From Entoloma clypeatum (taxonomy: Eukaryota; Basidiomycota; Agaricomycetes; Agaricales; Entolomataceae), in the NCBI GenBank assembly GCA_963565915.1, contig OY751486.1, positions 1,798,001-1,862,000 of the forward strand: a DNA stretch of 64,000 nt, read 5' to 3'. The notes under the pieces were generated by a model, which saw only the letters and a program-made list of their open reading frames with translations, had not been told where the DNA came from and made no database searches. Positions 34,297-43,460 of this stretch are shown here, one piece after another; the first letter of the stretch is position 1; each line of letters starts with the position of its first letter. Both the position numbers and the translations under genes were made by a program.

Positions 34297-35009
34297 TGTT
34301 AAGTAGGTGAAACGTCGGAGCTTCGTCGGAGTCTGTCGGAGGTCGGACGTAAGACTGAGCCCGGAGCGGAACTCCGGAAATGCGGAGGAACGACGAAGGG
34401 GAGGGACGTGGCTTCAACGTATGTGTTGCGCCGCCGTTTGTTGGATAAGGTGTCCCAATTTCAAGAGGTCGGAGGAGGGGTCGGAGGTGCGGAGGTCCTC
34501 GGAGAGATCTCGGTGAGAGACACGTTGACGTGGAAATGGTCGGACGACGTCGGAGTTGTGACTCGGACACAGTACTGAGCTCGTCGAAGGGTAACGATGG
34601 AGGAAGAGCAGTAGATGATGATGTCGTCGGCGTATTGTACCACGGCGAGAATCTCTGGCATGAAACGAGAGTAGAGGAGTGAACTTTGTTGATATTCAAA
34701 CTGAGGAACTACAGGTATGGTACAAGCTTAAATACCTAGATGTGATTACTTTACGGAGATGGTCGGAGTAGGTCCGGAGTTGTGGCGCAAGTTGCCAGCG
34801 ACTGTAACAAACATCGGAGATGTCGGTCAACGGACCATGCGGAAAAGGCGATGCATAAGTAAACGGGAATATGAATATGAAATGCATAAAGGCATGGAGT
34901 TATGAATATGAAATGTACGATGGCAACGTGTGGAGATGCGGAGGTAACGGATGTCCGGAATGTCGGAGGACTATCGGAGTGGATCGGAGATTCAGAGACG
35001 GATATAACA
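34297..35009 (-). repeat. Gy-E 3' LTR
   Basis: 713 bp. Has one copy of the 31-bp unit GGCATGGAGTTATGAATATG... where the 5' LTR has two. Contains 18 CGGAG on the plus strand and one CTCCG. Confidence 0.95.
34937..35003 (+). promoter_or_regulatory. Cluster of seven direct CGG triplets upstream of the antisense gene
   Basis: Direct CGG triplets spaced 5-11 bp apart (period 8-14), e.g. CGGATGTCCGGAATGTCGG, lie at the LTR edge 126-192 bp before the antisense ATG. Zn2Cys6 proteins commonly bind CGG triplets in pairs. A role in the promoter of the antisense gene is inference. Confidence 0.35.
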
Positions 35010-35128
35010 GTATTCCCCTCTTAGGTCTGACACCCATGGAAGACCGCGAGAAAATAAACAAGGTCATGTGGTCTCGGTTATTTAACGGAGATGAGCGGCT
35101 TCAAGGGTTTCTTCCAGTTACCACCAAC

Positions 35129-35999
35129 ATGCCCCAAGGCTCGAGCACGCAGCCCACCCGATCCAACGCCAACCTAGACGACTCCGAAGAGGAGCTCCTG
35201 CGCCGTCTGGCGCAGATATGCAAGGAGAAAGAGGAGGCGGAGGCAAGGAAGAAGGCGGAGGCCAAGAGGAGGGCGAGGGAGGCAGAGGCGAAGGAAAAGG
35301 CAGAGGCAGATGCAAAGGCGGAGGCGGAGAAAATTGCGGAGGTGGAGAAGAAGAGGGCAAAAAAGGCTGGGAAGCAGAGGGCGGAGAGCGGAGCGGAGGA
35401 GTCGGAGGTCCGGGGGGAGGCGTGTCAGGCCTGTGCGCAGGCGAAGGTGGAATGCAAGTGGGCGTTGTGAGTACCCACTTCTCCATTCTCTTTTTCTTAC
35501 TGACAATCTCCTTAGGCAGGGGAAGGGCACCGCATGCCAGCGGTGCAAGGACAGCAAACGGGTATGCCTGAAGGCCGGCGAGACGCGGGCGAAGCGGAAA
35601 CGGGGAAAAACGGAGGAGGCCGTCGCGGAGGTTGCGGGCCCGAGCGGGGCGAAAGGCTGCTGCGGCGCAGGGGTCGCGGAGGAGCTCCGGGAGGCTCTGG
35701 AGGAGAGAGAGGAGTGGTCGGCGAGGGTCGGTTGGGCGCTGCTCCGGCAGCTGCAAATTTTAAACAACCACCTCGCCTACCGGAACTTCTTGCTGGAGGC
35801 GGCGGCTCCGGAGTCGGAGGATGATGGAGGGGAGGCGAAAAGTGCGGAAGAGGACGAGGAAGAGGACGAGGAGAAGGACGAGGGGTTGGATGAGGGGGAG
35901 CTTGCGGAACTGCAAGCGGAGAAACAGGAGGTGGAGGGAGAAACGGAGGATGAGTCGGAGGATGACGGTCCGCCGGCCAAGAAGGCCAAAACCCAGTAG
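35129..35999 (+). CDS. Antisense coiled-coil/Zn2Cys6-like protein carried by Gy-E
   Basis: Spliced CDS 35129-35466 and 35516-35999 (822 bp, 273 aa, no stop). Intron 49 bp, GTGAGT...CTTAG, inside the zinc cluster, as in the Gy-A copy. Residues ~15-95: Ala/Glu/Lys coiled coil. ~98-135: CQACAQAKVEC, then CQRCKDSKRVC (C-x2-C-x6-C twice, ten residues apart), a binuclear zinc-cluster pattern. ~135-150: basic stretch (RAKRKRGK), a possible nuclear signal. ~165-200: second helical part. ~205-273: Glu/Asp-rich, ending KKAKTQ. Located 58 bp from the pol stop on the other strand and 120 bp from the LTR. The intron shows that it is transcribed from the plus strand, not the retroelement RNA. Function unknown; a transcription regulator is the obvious reading. 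Confidence 0.8.
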
Positions 36000-36057
36000 C
36001 CCCTCCCCCTCTAGTTTCTTTTTATTATTTTTTGCAATATGAGAGTCTTGCGTGGTT

Positions 36058-39000
36058 CTATAGGCGTGATAAGGGGCCCGGTTTCTCCGGATACGCGGAG
36101 TGGAAGTCCGCGACTAAGTCCGTCGCGTGTTCGAGTTCCGTGGCGGGTAGCCAGGACTGTTCCTCATCAGTTCCTTCATAGCCTAGCCAACGGACTAGGT
36201 AGAGCAGTTTGCAAGAACGTCGCTGATCCAGTTTGGTGTCAAGGATTTCGGCGATTTCGTATTCCAGTTCTCCTTCAACGTCGATCGGAGGAGGCGGAGT
36301 TACTGTCCGGTTCGGAATGTCATTTGGAACAGATGGCTCTAGCATGGAGATGTGGAATACGGGGTGAACACCGCGGATGGTGTCCAGAAGTCGGAGGGTA
36401 TAAGAGTGTGTACCATTCCTGGCAAGGATGTCAAAGGGGCCAAGGTACTTTTCAGACAGCTTTTTGGAGGGTCGCGTAGTGCGGAAAAACTTGGCCTTCA
36501 CAAAGGCTTGCTGTCCTACTTCGAGCGGAGGAGGCGGAGCACGCCGGAGATCGGCGGGGCCTTGATAACGTCGTTGAGCTTCTAGGATTGTAGATTTGAG
36601 CTCTTGGTGGAGCTCGTCCAGGTCTACGACGAATTGTCGGGCACGGGCGGATGCGAGGTCGCGCTCCGGATGGACGGAGAGGTTCGGATGATAACCTTTA
36701 TTGGCGAAGAAGGGCGAGATCCCGGTCGTAGCACTCGGAGCATTGTTGTACGCGAACTCCGCAAGCGGAAGTAGTTCGGACCAGTTGTCCTGTTGATAGT
36801 TACAGAAAATGCGGAGGTACTGTTCCAAGGTTTGGTTGGTACGTTCGGTTTGACCGTCGCCTTCAGGATGGTAGCCAGAGGTGAAGTGCAGAGTCATGTT
36901 GAGGGCTTTTCCGAGGGAGCGGAAAAAGCGGGAGACAAACTCCGGGCCTCGGTTGGAGGTGACATGTTCCGGTACTCCGTGCTTGGAGAACACATGCAAG
37001 ATGAACAAGGTGGCTAGATCTTCGGAGGTGCAGTGGATCGTAGTTGGAACAAAAATGAGGATTGCGTCAAAACCACTGGAGGTCGGAAGTGTCTCGATGA
37101 AGTCCATGGATATGGAGTTCCACGGAAGGTTCGGAACTGGGAGTTGCTTCAGCATACCATAGGGCTTGTGGCGTTGAGGTTTAGAGCGCATGCAAGTGGT
37201 GCAGGATTTGCAGTACTTTTTGACAAAGTCTCGAACACCAGGCCAAGTATAATCTCGTTGAATGAGACTAACTGTCTTGTTCTGTCCGGGGTGTCCGGAG
37301 AGAATATGGTTGTGCTTGTTGCGGAGGATGCGGAGTCGGAGGTCATTGGAGTCGGGAACATAGATGCGACCACTATGACGGAGGAAACCATCGGGGTCTA
37401 CGGACCAGTGCGGTTTGGGCTCCTTGAGATGGTCGGCATAGGTTGGGTTGGATGGGAGTGAACGGAGGATGTCGGAGTGTAACTGTTCAATGTCCATTAT
37501 GACTGTGGCGCGGAGAACAGGGGTGAACAACTCCGTAGCTCGGAGAGATGCGGACAGCTGTTCTTGGGAAAAGACTGGTCGGAAGTTGCTTGGGTTTACC
37601 GACGCATAGTCGCTATTCCCCTCTTTGGGATAGACGTCCCATCGTCTAGTCAAAGAGTCCGGCTTGGTACCGAGACGTCCGGGGCGGAAGCGAATCAAGA
37701 GATTGAACTGAGAGAGGAACTCGGACCACCGGGCCTGTCGGCGGGTGAGAACCTTTGTAGTGGCGAAGTACTCCAGGTTCTTGTGGTCCGTGACAACGTC
37801 GATCGGAGCATCGGAGCCTTCAAGGTAATGTCGCCATACTTTGAATGCTTCATGGATAGCAAGTAACTCCTTGTCGTGCGTGTCGTAGTTGAGTTCCGGG
37901 GCGGTGAAGGTGCGGGAGTGGAACGCTACTGGGTGTATCTCCTCGTCGGAGGTCCGGATGGACAAAATAGCACCAAGTGCGTAGTCGGAGGCGTCCGTCT
38001 CGATGATAATAGGCCGGTCAGGAATCCAATGAGTGAGGACCGGTGCTTTGGTAAAAGCGAGTTTCAACTCGTTGAACGCACTCCGTGCGGAGTCGGAGAA
38101 ACGGAACGGGGTACCCTTCCGGGTGAGTCGGGTGAGCGGAACAACGATGTCCGAATAACCGTGAATGAAACGTCAATAGAAATTCGCGAATCCAAGGAAA
38201 GACTGTACGTCCTTCACTTTTCGAGGTTTGGGCCACTCTTGGATGGTCTTCACCTTGGTTTCGGACATGCGGAGACTGGAGGGAGAAAGGATGAAACCAA
38301 GATATTCGACTGTGTCGACAGAAAATTCGCACTTGTCGGAGCGGACGTAAAGTCCGTTCTTGCGGAGACGTCGGAGAACTTCCTTGACATCGTCGGGGTG
38401 CTTGGCGGGGTCGTTGGAGTAAATGAGAATGTCGTCGAGGTAGACCACCACTGTAACATCGAGGAGGTCACTGAAGATATCATTCACAAATCGCTGAAAA
38501 GCGGCAGGGGCGTTGGATAGTCCAAAAGGCATAACAAGCCATTCAAACGATCCGTAATGAGTGCGGAAAGCGGTTTTCCATTCATCTCCGTCGGCAATGC
38601 GGACAAGATGATATGCATGCCGGAGATCGAGAGTGGTATAAACACGCGCTTTTCCAGCAGTGGAAAGGAGGTCGGAGATGAGCGGAAGAGGGTATCGATC
38701 CTTCTTGGTAACTTTGTTCAGGCCCCGATAGTCGACGCACAGGCGGAGGGAACCGTCCTTCTTTCGGACAAAGAGGACCGGAGCACCGTGTAGAGAGCGA
38801 GAGGGGCAAATGAAACCAATGGCCAAATGTTCGTCTATGAAGTTTCGCAGGGCAGATAGTTCGGATTGTGAAATGGAGTACATAGGGCCAATAGGGGGAG
38901 TCGATCCGTCTTCTAACTCGATGCGGAGGTCATACGGACGATGCGGAGCGAGGGTGTCTGCTTTTGTCTTGCTAAAAACATCGGCAAAATCGTGATAATC

Positions 39001-39732
39001 CTCTGGGATATGGGAGAGGTCCGGAGGTTCCTCGGACATGGAAACGGATTGGGCGGAGATCGTGTGGTCGGAGAGGTGAATTCGGAAAGATTGGGCACCC
39101 GGAAGTTTGCAAGCGCGCACGAATGCGGCTGCATTTATCAATGCAATATTCGGAACAACGTCCGGAGTTGCAGCGGTTATGCCGGAGTTGGAGGTCGGAG
39201 TATCGGGAGAGGTCTGCGGAGGTAGCGGAGCTGACCTGGCAGAAGACGTCAAGGTCGGAGACTCCTTCAAGAGCTGTGGACGGAAAGTAATACTGCCCAA
39301 TACCCAGTCAATCATAGGATTGTAGCGGGTGAGCCAGTTGTATCCAAGAACCATAGAACAGGAGGAATCGAGCGGAGTCACGTAGGCTGTAATGGCCATA
39401 TATTCACCAGAGGAAAAGTATACAGGGAGATCAACTGCCTGAGTAATGACGGAGTTGGACGTTCCATCAAATAATTTAAGTTCGATCGGAGGTATGGAGG
39501 TGAAAGGGAGTTTATAGGATGAAGCGTAACGAGAGTCAATAAAACAATGAGTAGAGCCGGAGTCCACGAGGGCGGCTATCAGAGAAGAATCGGAGATAAG
39601 CGGAGATGTAAGTCGGACACGGAGGGAATTGGGATCGGAAAGAGCGGAAGCATTGAGTAGAGCGGTAGTATGGATGGGTTCAACGCAGTCCTCAGGCCGT
39701 ACAGAGTCCTGTGGACTGCCCGCTAATTTTTT
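36058..39732 (-). pseudogene. Gy-E pol polyprotein, one nonsense codon
   Basis: Entered by -1 frameshift. Protease ALVDSGSTHCFID (~39570), RT with [14 protein letters not shown] (~38430), TGA at 38173-38175 (NFY-stop-RFIHGY, relatives Arg), RNase H IIETDASDYALGAILS, tether NLEYFATTKVL, HHCC zinc motif (HNHILSGHPG ... CKSCTTCMRSK), integ­rase core SMDFIETLP. The second catalytic Asp is Asn here (VTSNRGPEF, Gy-A has VTSDRGPEF) and ten residues after FDAILI are missing. Chromodomain EYEIAEILDTKLDQRR / YLVRWLGYEGTDEEQSWLP, stop 36058. About 1225 codons; otherwise open throughout. Confidence 0.93.
39723..39732 (-). promoter_or_regulatory. -1 ribosomal frameshift site between gag and pol
   Basis: The last gag codons read ACA AAA AAT TAG. 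The heptamer A AAA AAT fits the X XXY YYZ rule, sits directly before the gag stop, and slipping back one base opens the pol frame (AAA TTA GCG GGC). I did not fold the downstream stimulator. Confidence 0.75.
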
Positions 39733-40904
39733 GTTTCGTCCGTGGTCTTGGCTTGGGCAGTGCGCGCCTTAGCCTTAGAGGCGGAGGACGAAGACTTCAG
39801 GCAATCTTTCGCGACGTGTCCAGCTTTGCCACAAAACATACAGAGGTTGTTGTCAAAACGGCGTTTGCGTTCCTCCGGAGTTAACTTTCCGTCTTTTCCG
39901 AGTTTGTCGGAGATGTCGGACTTGGGAGCGGAGGAAGGCTTCGACTGTTTGCCCTGGTTCTGTGTCTGCGGTTTGGCTTTGGAGTTTTTATCGGAGTTTG
40001 CGGAGGGGGTTTTAGCTTCGGATTTGTCGGATTTGGATGCGGATTTGTTGGAGCGGGATTTCTCGCGCTGACGTTCCCAGTGGCGAGCATCAATGGTTTG
40101 TGCTAGCTCCCTAAGTGCTGGTAACGTGCTTGGCTTTACTTGAGTCCCAAGGACATCTTTAATCCGCTCCGCCAACCTGGAGTAGTACTGGTGATGCAGG
40201 GCGGAGCTGTCCCAGTGCGTTTTGGCAGCAAGGCGTGTGAACTCGACATTATACTTGAGAATGTGTTGATTTTCGCGCATTTTGAGATTGTCCAGAGAGT
40301 CGGCAGCATCCGCAACGGGGTCAATGACCCCGAATTCTGAGCGGAGTGTGCGGAGGAACTCGGACCAATCTTCGTACCAGTCCGGGGGGTTGTCCGGGTC
40401 CGGTTCGATGATGAAATGCTCGAAATAATCGAGAGCTGTGCCTCGGAGGAAAGAGATGGCGAGAGTGATTTTGGCAGAGTCATCGTCATACTCGGAGTTG
40501 TCGCGGAAAAACAATGTGCATTGGAGGATGAACTGGTTCAGTTTCCGGGGATCGGAACCGTCGAAGGTGTCCGGATCCTTAGCCTTTTTGTGATGCTTGT
40601 GACCTTTGCTGCGTTTGAGTTCATTGGTCATTAAGACGAAAGCATCCGCAAAGGCTTGTGGGCCAAAAATATTCTGAGGAGACGGGGGTGCGGATTGTAT
40701 GGGGGAAGTGGGGATCGGAATATTATGCGGAGGTGTGATGGGCCGAAAACCCGGAGGTGTGATGGGCTGAAAACCCGGAGGTGTCGGAGTAGTCGGAGTT
40801 ATGGGGGATAGTTCTGTTAAACGTTGTTCAACATTTTGTAGAACTTGCTGCCTAGAAGTGCCAGCTTCTGCGGCTTTTGCTGTCTTGGTGTTTCGGAGTG
40901 CCAT
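39723..40904 (-). CDS. Gy-E gag
   Basis: 393 residues, intact. ATG 40 bp from the 5' LTR. Order: Pro/Thr-rich N-terminus with GFRPITPPHNIPIPTSP-type repeats (~40-80), capsid-like domain (~110-260; PDTFDGSDPRKLNQFILQCT, HHQYYSRLAERIKDVLG), Ser/Lys-rich linker (~275-335) and one CCHC knuckle CMFCGKAGHVAKDC (~360). Gag forms the particle and binds RNA. It ends in TAG within the frameshift site. Because gag is intact while pol is damaged, this copy could still supply Gag. Confidence 0.92.
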   Translation of the reverse strand: MALRNTKTAKAAEAGTSRQQVLQNVEQRLTELSPITPTTPTPPGFQPITPPGFRPITPPHNIPIPTSPIQSAPPSPQNIFGPQAFADAFVLMTNELKRSKGHKHHKKAKDPDTFDGSDPRKLNQFILQCTLFFRDNSEYDDDSAKITLAISFLRGTALDYFEHFIIEPDPDNPPDWYEDWSEFLRTLRSEFGVIDPVADAADSLDNLKMRENQHILKYNVEFTRLAAKTHWDSSALHHQYYSRLAERIKDVLGTQVKPSTLPALRELAQTIDARHWERQREKSRSNKSASKSDKSEAKTPSANSDKNSKAKPQTQNQGKQSKPSSAPKSDISDKLGKDGKLTPEERKRRFDNNLCMFCGKAGHVAKDCLKSSSSASKAKARTAQAKTTDETKN

Positions 40905-40944
40905 GACTAGCAGGAATCCAAAAACGGTTTGAGTTCGAATATAC

Positions 40945-41688
40945 TGTTAAGTAGGTGAAACGTCGGAGCTTCGTCGGAGTCCGTCGGAGGTCGGACGTAA
41001 GACTGAGCCCGGAGCGGAACTCCAGAAATGCGGAGGAACGACGAAGGGGAGGGACGTGGCTTCAACGTATGTGTTGCGCCGCCGTTTGTTGGATAAGGTG
41101 TCCCAATTTCAAGAGGTCGGAGGAGGGGTCGGAGGTGCGGAGGTCCTCGGAGAGATCTCGGTGAGAGACACGTTGACGTGGAAATGGTCGGACGACGTCG
41201 GAGTTGTGACTCGGACACAGTACTGAGCTCGTCGAAGGGTAACGATGGAGGAAGAGCAGTAGATGATGGTGTCGTCGGCATATTGTACCACGGCGAGAAT
41301 CTCTGGCATGAAACGAGAGTAGAGGAGTGAACTTTGTTGATATTCAAACTGAGGAACTACAGGTATGGTACGAGCTTAAATACCTAGATGTGATTACTTT
41401 ACGGAGATGGTCGGAGTAGGTCCGGAGTTGTGGCGCAAGTTGCCAGCGACTGTAACGAACATCGGAGATGTCGGTCAACAGACCATGCGGAAAAGGCGAT
41501 GCATAAGTAAACAGGAATATGAATATGAAATGCATAAAGGCATGGAGTTATGAATATGAAATGCACAAAGGCATGGAGTTATGAATATGAAATGTACGAT
41601 GGCAACGTGCGGAGATGCGGAGGTAACGGATGTCCGGAATGTCGGAGGACTATCGGAGTGGATCGGAGATTCGGAGACGGATATAACA
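40945..41688 (-). repeat. Gy-E 5' LTR
   Basis: 744 bp, with two tandem copies of the 31-bp unit (41530-41591) against one in the 3' LTR. Confidence 0.95.
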
Positions 41689-41964
41689 AGCAAGATGGAT
41701 GCTCTCTGCTATCTCGCCGTGGGGGCGATGCTCGTCGTTGTCTAGTTCTTCGTCAAGCACCTGCTGTAGGATGCGACGGATCTCCGATTCGATGTACTGC
41801 TGGATGAGTGTAAAATCGATACTGTCTCGAGGACTTAGCTCCTCCTGTCAGGCTTCTGGTGAGGCGAATGGGTTACTGGTGAAGTCTTCAAAGAAGTGCG
41901 ACGTCTTGACTCGTCTGGTAGTTGCTCTCTTCGCTCTGGGCGAACCTAACGAGATTTAGCAACT

Positions 41965-42336
41965 TGTTATGCTTAACAAACCATTCCAAGGTTCGGGCAG
42001 AGTATGCAGGAAAGTGGAAAGGCGAAGAGCAATGTGATTGCTAAATCTAAGGAATCTACTACAGTACAAGAGGTTTATATAGGTACTGACTATAGGCGGT
42101 AGCGGATGAGTCAGTACTGCGGAAGGCTATGTACAATAAGTAAGCTGACTGCGGAAAGCGAGTCAGCACGGGAGCGAAGTATACTAAAGGGGCTGACGAA
42201 GTAAAGGTAGTGAGTCAGACTGGGAATCGAAGGTTGCAAAAGTAGACATTAGACATAGTAAGCTTGTAAGAGGGCACCGAGCCGGGCCGATAAGTAAAAG
42301 TGATGACGTCGTCCGCATACCGCAGAGTCCGTAACA
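41965..42336 (-). repeat. Gy-D 5' LTR
   Basis: Matches 28353-28723. Sequence just inside (complement AGTTGCTAAATCTCGTTAGG) is the presumed primer site region; tRNA not identified. Confidence 0.93.
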
Positions 42337-42425
42337 GAGCTTAAGTCAACATTTGTATAAAGGAAGTCAAGACTTACTGCCTATTAAAGAGTGAAACTCA
42401 TATATCAGAGTAAATACATATACAC

Positions 42426-42568
42426 CAATGATGAGCCACCCACTCAATTGCATTGACAATATCAAGCCCGAGGGTGCGTGGAAAAGACTGAGTGACAAAC
42501 TGCCCAGGATGATTCGCCGAAACAGCTGCAGCAAGGATTGCAATTGTGATGAGACCTTGGAACTTCAT
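42426..42568 (-). CDS. Small secreted protein, first exon with signal peptide
   Basis: ATG at 42568 gives MKFQGLITIAILAAAVSA, a signal peptide with a likely AxA-type cut, then NHPGQFVTQSFPRTLGLDIV and NAIEWVAHHW. A TATA box lies 72-78 bp upstream. The donor GTGTAT at 42425 leads into an intron; its original length is ~110 bp after removing Gy-D. Joining to 28326 (TG + GTGCACTT) keeps the frame and gives 79 residues. An alternative uses a 3-base exon (42380-42378) between GTGTAT...AATAG and GTAAGT...TACAG, adding one Gln. Expected to be secreted; sequence unfamiliar, two or three Cys in the mature part. With a ~14-kb intron the gene may be silenced or mis-spliced. Confidence 0.6.
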
Positions 42569-42639
42569 GTTGTGGATGACACCAAGGTTTTGGTGAAAGA
42601 GGTGAGACCAGCTGACGAGTTATTGCCTCGACACCCTGC

Positions 42640-42646
42640 TTTTATA
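42640..42646 (-). promoter_or_regulatory. TATA box of the secreted-protein gene
   Basis: TATAAAA on the minus strand in GGACTATAAAAGCAGGG, 72 bp or more before the ATG at 42568. Confidence 0.65.
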
Positions 42647-43144
42647 GTCCACTGGCATGTTTGACCATGACCCGGTGAGTAGCATACACACGTGAAATTG
42701 GGCAAGGCACCAACATGGGATTGCCGGACCAATGTTCCTCTCGTGAACATAGTGAACAAAGGATGATGTAATATAGTATTCTTTATCTTGATAAATGATG
42801 TGAACATTGATTGATGTATTTTATATAAGCGCTTCATCATCACGAATCTAACATGGGAATGACAAAGGTTTAACAATGATTATCAAGTTCCTCATTTGTA
42901 AAATAAGTATCGTTCTTGCAAAACAGATGATAATATCAGATATAGGACAGTGAGACTGACGGTTTCCGCCAATGTCGGCGGACTGAAGTTGCAAGGTCAG
43001 ATGCATAATGACGGTGATTTATGATAGATTTTGGCCAGGTGTTTCGTCGTTGATCAGAATAGTCCACCCTGCCATTATTATGTCAATCGTCAAACAGATA
43101 ATCTTAGGCTTTGCATTATAATGGACAACGAACTTTGCATAATC

Positions 43145-43460
43145 AACCAGGTATCTCAACATGAAACACTTTGGCCAGGATAACAACTCAGGACATATTC
43201 TGCACTGGCCATCATTTTGCAAACCGCCTCATACAGATTTTGGATTATGGGTGTTTGCGAAATCAATCAGGTGTCTCGACATGGAGCGCATTGTCTCAGA
43301 TAACAGCTCGCGATGTATTGGCTTCTTGGTCAGAGCACCACGCTTCGTCATTCTTCTAAAATTCGCTCATTCACATATACTACATCTTCCATTATAATGA
43401 ATGGAAGACTTCACAGAATAAATGAGATGTCTCGATACGGGACATATTGTACAGGATCGC
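43145..43460 (-). repeat. Three diverged tandem repeats
   Basis: Blocks starting at 43145, 43265 and 43421 each read AAYSAGRTRTCTCRAYA followed by an ACA/GCA-TTGT...GATAAC/GATCGC stretch (120 and 156 bp apart). On the minus strand short open frames cross them (e.g. 43698-43411) but I recognise no protein. The rest of 42880-43950 holds nothing I can support. Confidence 0.45.

Larger units (their letters stand above)
34297..41688 (-). mobile_element. Gy-E, nearly intact Gypsy chromovirus with antisense gene
   Basis: LTRs 34297-35009 (713 bp) and 40945-41688 (744 bp), TGTTAAG...ATAACA, and perfect target duplication AGCAA (34292-34296, 41689-41693). Total 7392 bp. Gag (40904-39723), a -1 frameshift site, one long pol (to 36058), and an antisense gene (35129-35999). 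Only 40 bp separate the 5' LTR from the gag ATG. I count ten substitutions between LTRs plus one 31-bp tandem copy difference. Defects: TGA at 38173, a ten-residue gap and a catalytic Asp to Asn change in integrase. Confidence 0.95.
33779..41964 (-). pseudogene. Gy-D ORF0 upstream of gag, split by Gy-E
   Basis: Pieces at 41964-41689 (DSIDFTLIQQYIESEIRRIL, acidic) and 34296-33779 (RQHQITRYNA, TGA, QKELESFCVQEG, then basic/Pro-rich) join in frame when Gy-E and one AGCAA copy are removed. The frame ends in a TAG only two bases before the gag ATG (TAGACATGG). TGA codons occur at two places that could be former CGA. No ATG was found at the start. It may be an extra N-terminal gag module or a separate ORF; I do not recognise it. 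Confidence 0.5.
28353..42336 (-). mobile_element. Gy-D, full-length Ty3/Gypsy chromovirus with nested Gy-E
   Basis: LTRs at 28353-28723 (371 bp) and 41965-42336 (372 bp) start TGTTATG and end TAACA. Perfect 5-bp target duplication GAGCT at 28348-28352 and 42337-42341. Without Gy-E and its duplication the element is ~6.6 kb. Minus-strand order: 5' LTR, ORF0, gag, pol with chromodomain, small downstream ORF, purine tract GAAGAGGGGAACA, 3' LTR. The LTRs differ more than those of Gy-E (roughly 4% against 1.4% by eye), in line with Gy-D being the older host. Confidence 0.93.

Noticed and set aside
34307..34516. ORFs inside the Gy-E and Gy-D LTRs
   Set aside because: They repeat in both LTR copies and arise from CGGAG-rich sequence; no coding evidence.
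35118..35767. Minus-strand ORFs opposite the Gy-E zinc-cluster gene
   Set aside because: Leu/Pro/Arg-rich mirror of the Glu/Ala coiled coil; they lack the intron-supported frame and follow the pol stop without homology.
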